Of a DNA stretch of 64,000 nt, positions 62,504-64,000 are shown piece after piece (the stretch's first letter is position 1; each line of letters begins with the position of its first letter). This DNA is from Paracoccus onubensis. GTDB taxonomy: Bacteria; Pseudomonadota; Alphaproteobacteria; Rhodobacterales; Rhodobacteraceae. The stretch is taken from NCBI RefSeq assembly GCF_003591515.1, contig NZ_QZCG01000009.1, positions 186,001 to 250,000 of the forward strand. Direction: 5' to 3'. The notes under the pieces are model-generated. The model was not told the origin of the DNA. It ran no database searches and saw only the letters and a program-made list of their open reading frames with translations. The position numbers were made by a program, and so were the translations under genes.

Positions 62504-63268
62504 TCATGGTGCAGCTTCGGTACCGGAGCGGCGGACGAACAACCCGCCGGACTGCGGCGCGGCGGTGAATTCGGCGCGCGTTGAAACGGCAGCGCGGGCA
62601 CCTTTTGAAGCGCCGTCCGGTTGCACGGAATCTGCAGTCGTATCGGGATCGGACTGCATGACGAAGAGCGATGCCTCGCGCCAGTCGGCGGGCGGCCTGG
62701 CAGCGGAACCACCGCCGGGAAGCGCGTCACCATCCAGCACTGGCACCAGCCTGGCGACATAGGCGCGGGTCTCGGCCGGCAGTGCGCGCCCCGAGGCCAG
62801 ATAGTCATCATATCGCCCCGGTCCGGCATTATAGGCCGCCAGCATGCCGGTAACGGTGCCGTAACGGTCATACATCTCGCGCAGATAGGCCGCGCCGGCG
62901 AGAATGTTGTCGCGCGGCGCGAACGGATCACTGCCGAGCCCGTGGCGGTGGCGCAGCACCGTCCAAGTCCCGGGCATGATCTGCATCAGGCCCATGGCGC
63001 CCCTGGACGAGACCGCATGCGGATCACCACGGCTCTCGACATGGCGCACGGCGCGAATCCAGCCCGCCGGAATGCCGAAGCGCCGCGAGGCTTCCGCGAT
63101 ATGGCGCGCAAACGGATCACGGGTCTCCTGCGCAACCGGCGGCACGCCCTGTGCCAGCAGGCCGGTAACGGGAATGACGGCGACGGCAAGGCCGGAAAGG
63201 AGAAGCGCAGCAACCCGAGGGACGCGGCTACGCCGTGCATCGGCATTGAGAACGCTGGAAAGCGGCAT
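62504..63268 (-). CDS. Lytic transglycosylase (VirB1/TrbN-like)
   Basis: A 254-residue SLT-domain enzyme that opens peptidoglycan for the channel. A signal peptide precedes about residue 43 (LLLSGLAVAVIPVTGLLAQG). The SLT core is AEASRRFGIPAGWIRAVRHVESRGDPHAVSSRGAMGLMQIMPGTWTVLRHRHGLGSDPFAPRDNILAGAAYLREMYDRYG, with the catalytic Glu in HVESRGDP near residue 74. The C-terminal tail is low-complexity. Three bases separate it from the upstream DUF736 gene. Confidence 0.93.
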   Translation of the reverse strand: MPLSSVLNADARRSRVPRVAALLLSGLAVAVIPVTGLLAQGVPPVAQETRDPFARHIAEASRRFGIPAGWIRAVRHVESRGDPHAVSSRGAMGLMQIMPGTWTVLRHRHGLGSDPFAPRDNILAGAAYLREMYDRYGTVTGMLAAYNAGPGRYDDYLASGRALPAETRAYVARLVPVLDGDALPGGGSAARPPADWREASLFVMQSDPDTTADSVQPDGASKGARAAVSTRAEFTAAPQSGGLFVRRSGTEAAP

Positions 63269-63271
63269 GCC

Positions 63272-63604
63272 TCAACCCTTGCCCTCGCGTTTCGGCGGTC
63301 GGTTCCAGTGCAGCGACCATCCGGAGCCGGCGTCACGAAACAGATGGCCGCGGACGGGCTGCGGCAACGCCGGATCGTCGATCAGCAGCAAGAGATAGGT
63401 TCCAGCTTTCTCCCCGGTCTTTTTCCAGCCCGCACCGATTTCCGGACCGTCGGCATCAGCACCAACGTGAACGCGATAATCCGGGGCGTTCCCGATATCC
63501 GAAGGCTCGAGCGCGATGATGGTGATCTCGCTATCGAGCGTGAACGTCCGGATACGGCCGGAAAAACCGGTTTGCGTGGCGATAAATTCTCCGATCTGTG
63601 GCAT
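63272..63604 (-). CDS. DUF736-domain protein
   Basis: A 110-residue cytoplasmic protein starting MPQIGEFIATQTGFSGRIRT at 63604. The DUF736 core is DSEITIIALEPSDIGNAPDYRVHVGADADGPEIGAGWKKTGEKAGTYLLLLIDDPALPQPVRGHLF. It is almost always found beside the TraF/transglycosylase pair of such elements. Function unknown. Confidence 0.9.
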   Translation of the reverse strand: MPQIGEFIATQTGFSGRIRTFTLDSEITIIALEPSDIGNAPDYRVHVGADADGPEIGAGWKKTGEKAGTYLLLLIDDPALPQPVRGHLFRDAGSGWSLHWNRPPKREGKG

Positions 63605-63671
63605 GGGATTGGCCTTTCTTCTGCAGTTGACGGGAGGTTCAGCGGCGCGGTGATGCCGACGCCGCATGCAT

Positions 63672-64000
63672 TTAGTGGTCTTCGCCATCACCACCGTCGG
63701 TCCAGAGTGGGACAGCCTGACCGATGACGGAACGGGCCGGGAGTGGGCCGAAATAACGGCTGTCGAGACTGTCGCGAACGCTCGCGTTCAGCAGGAAAAT
63801 CTCGCCCCTGCCGATCAGCCGACAGCCCTGCCAGACCGGCAGGTCACGACCCCGGCTGTCACGGGAAAGTGCCGTCGCGACCGCGATACTGTCGATCGCA
63901 ACCGTCTTGCCGGACCGGCAGACCTCCTGCCCCGGCAGTGCCGCCACTTGCTTCAACAGCGGTACATCGGCACCGGTATAGCCGCGCGCGGTGATGAACC
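63672..64000 (-). CDS. traF: TraF-type S26 peptidase, C-terminal part (start beyond right edge)
   Basis: The last roughly 108 residues of a signal-peptidase-like transfer protease. ARGYTGADVPLLKQVAALPGQEV contains the Lys of the Ser/Lys dyad and the SPase box. FLLNASVRDSLDSRYFGPLPARSVIGQAVPLW is the C-terminal strand region. The catalytic Ser lies outside the window. Such enzymes process and cyclise TrbC. Confidence 0.88.
   Translation of the reverse strand, partial: FITARGYTGADVPLLKQVAALPGQEVCRSGKTVAIDSIAVATALSRDSRGRDLPVWQGCRLIGRGEIFLLNASVRDSLDSRYFGPLPARSVIGQAVPLWTDGGDGEDH

Larger units (their letters stand above)
46563..64000. mobile_element. Conjugative transfer module (Tn4371/RP4-type), partial
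   Basis: A contiguous mating-pair formation set (trbB-trbI plus DUF2274) on the + strand and a DNA-processing set (CopG, TraG, relaxase, transglycosylase, DUF736, TraF) on the - strand. The gene content matches integrative conjugative elements related to Tn4371 or RP4-type plasmids. No integrase, attachment site or replication gene lies in the window, so whether this is an ICE or a plasmid cannot be decided. Confidence 0.85.

Noticed and set aside
1..64000. CRISPR arrays, rRNA operons, prophage structural genes
   Set aside because: Looked for repeats with regular spacing, rRNA signatures and capsid or tail motifs; none seen. The M15-like scrap at 19548 is too small to support a prophage call.

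Overview
The window looks like a chromosomal or megaplasmid segment of a GC-rich alphaproteobacterium. Rhodobacteraceae, and Paracoccus in particular, is my best guess, based on codon usage and the protein styles of the transporters, the RidA/HOA-aldolase block and the trb genes; this is an impression, not a measured result. Ordinary metabolic genes alternate with strips of broken genes and insertion-sequence scraps, and the right 18 kb is a conjugative module.

Layout. 1-2275: end-truncated TonB siderophore receptor with its divergent PchR-type AraC regulator. 2459-6408: three proteins of the serine beta-lactamase/glutaminase fold (class C-like hydrolase, glutaminase GlsA, class A-like protein), followed by an IS5 scrap. 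7119-13576: one co-directional RND drug-efflux operon (TetR, adaptor, pump, outer-membrane channel). 14043-19333: complete dipeptide-type ABC importer (binding protein, two permeases, two ATPases) with a strong hairpin after the binding-protein gene. 19334-25774: a gene graveyard (IS3, IS66, M15-like, type III methylase, quinone-oxidoreductase, Fic and HxlR fragments) surrounding two intact regulator/target pairs, TetR with a secreted protein and MarR with an FAD monooxygenase, each with visible inverted-repeat operators.

25775-40830 is the most interesting metabolic region. It holds a sugar-type ABC importer with a fused double permease, an SDR, an SMP-30 lactonase, a pentonate-type IlvD/Edd dehydratase, a 4-hydroxy-2-oxovalerate aldolase with its acylating acetaldehyde dehydrogenase, a two-component flavin monooxygenase, RidA, a hydroxypyruvate-isomerase-like protein and a GntR regulator. 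The chemistry closes neatly if the substrate is a 5-deoxy-pentose or a derivative: oxidation, lactone opening and dehydration of a 5-deoxypentonate give exactly 4-hydroxy-2-oxovalerate, which the aldolase/dehydrogenase pair would turn into pyruvate and acetyl-CoA. I propose this as a possibly undescribed non-phosphorylative deoxy-pentose pathway.

41306-43347 is a mosaic of IS481, IS110 and serine-recombinase pieces, including an in-frame recombinase/IS110 chimera. 43366-46375 carries AraC/GST, an Atu4866-type scrap and a LysR gene. 46563-64000 is a Tn4371/RP4-style conjugation module: trbBCDEJKLFGI plus DUF2274 on the + strand, and, tail to tail on the - strand, CopG, TraG, a Phd/VapC toxin pair, a DUF3363 relaxase, a lytic transglycosylase, DUF736 and a TraF-type peptidase cut by the window edge. 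An antisense cupin gene sits between trbF and trbG. No rRNA, tRNA or CRISPR array was seen.
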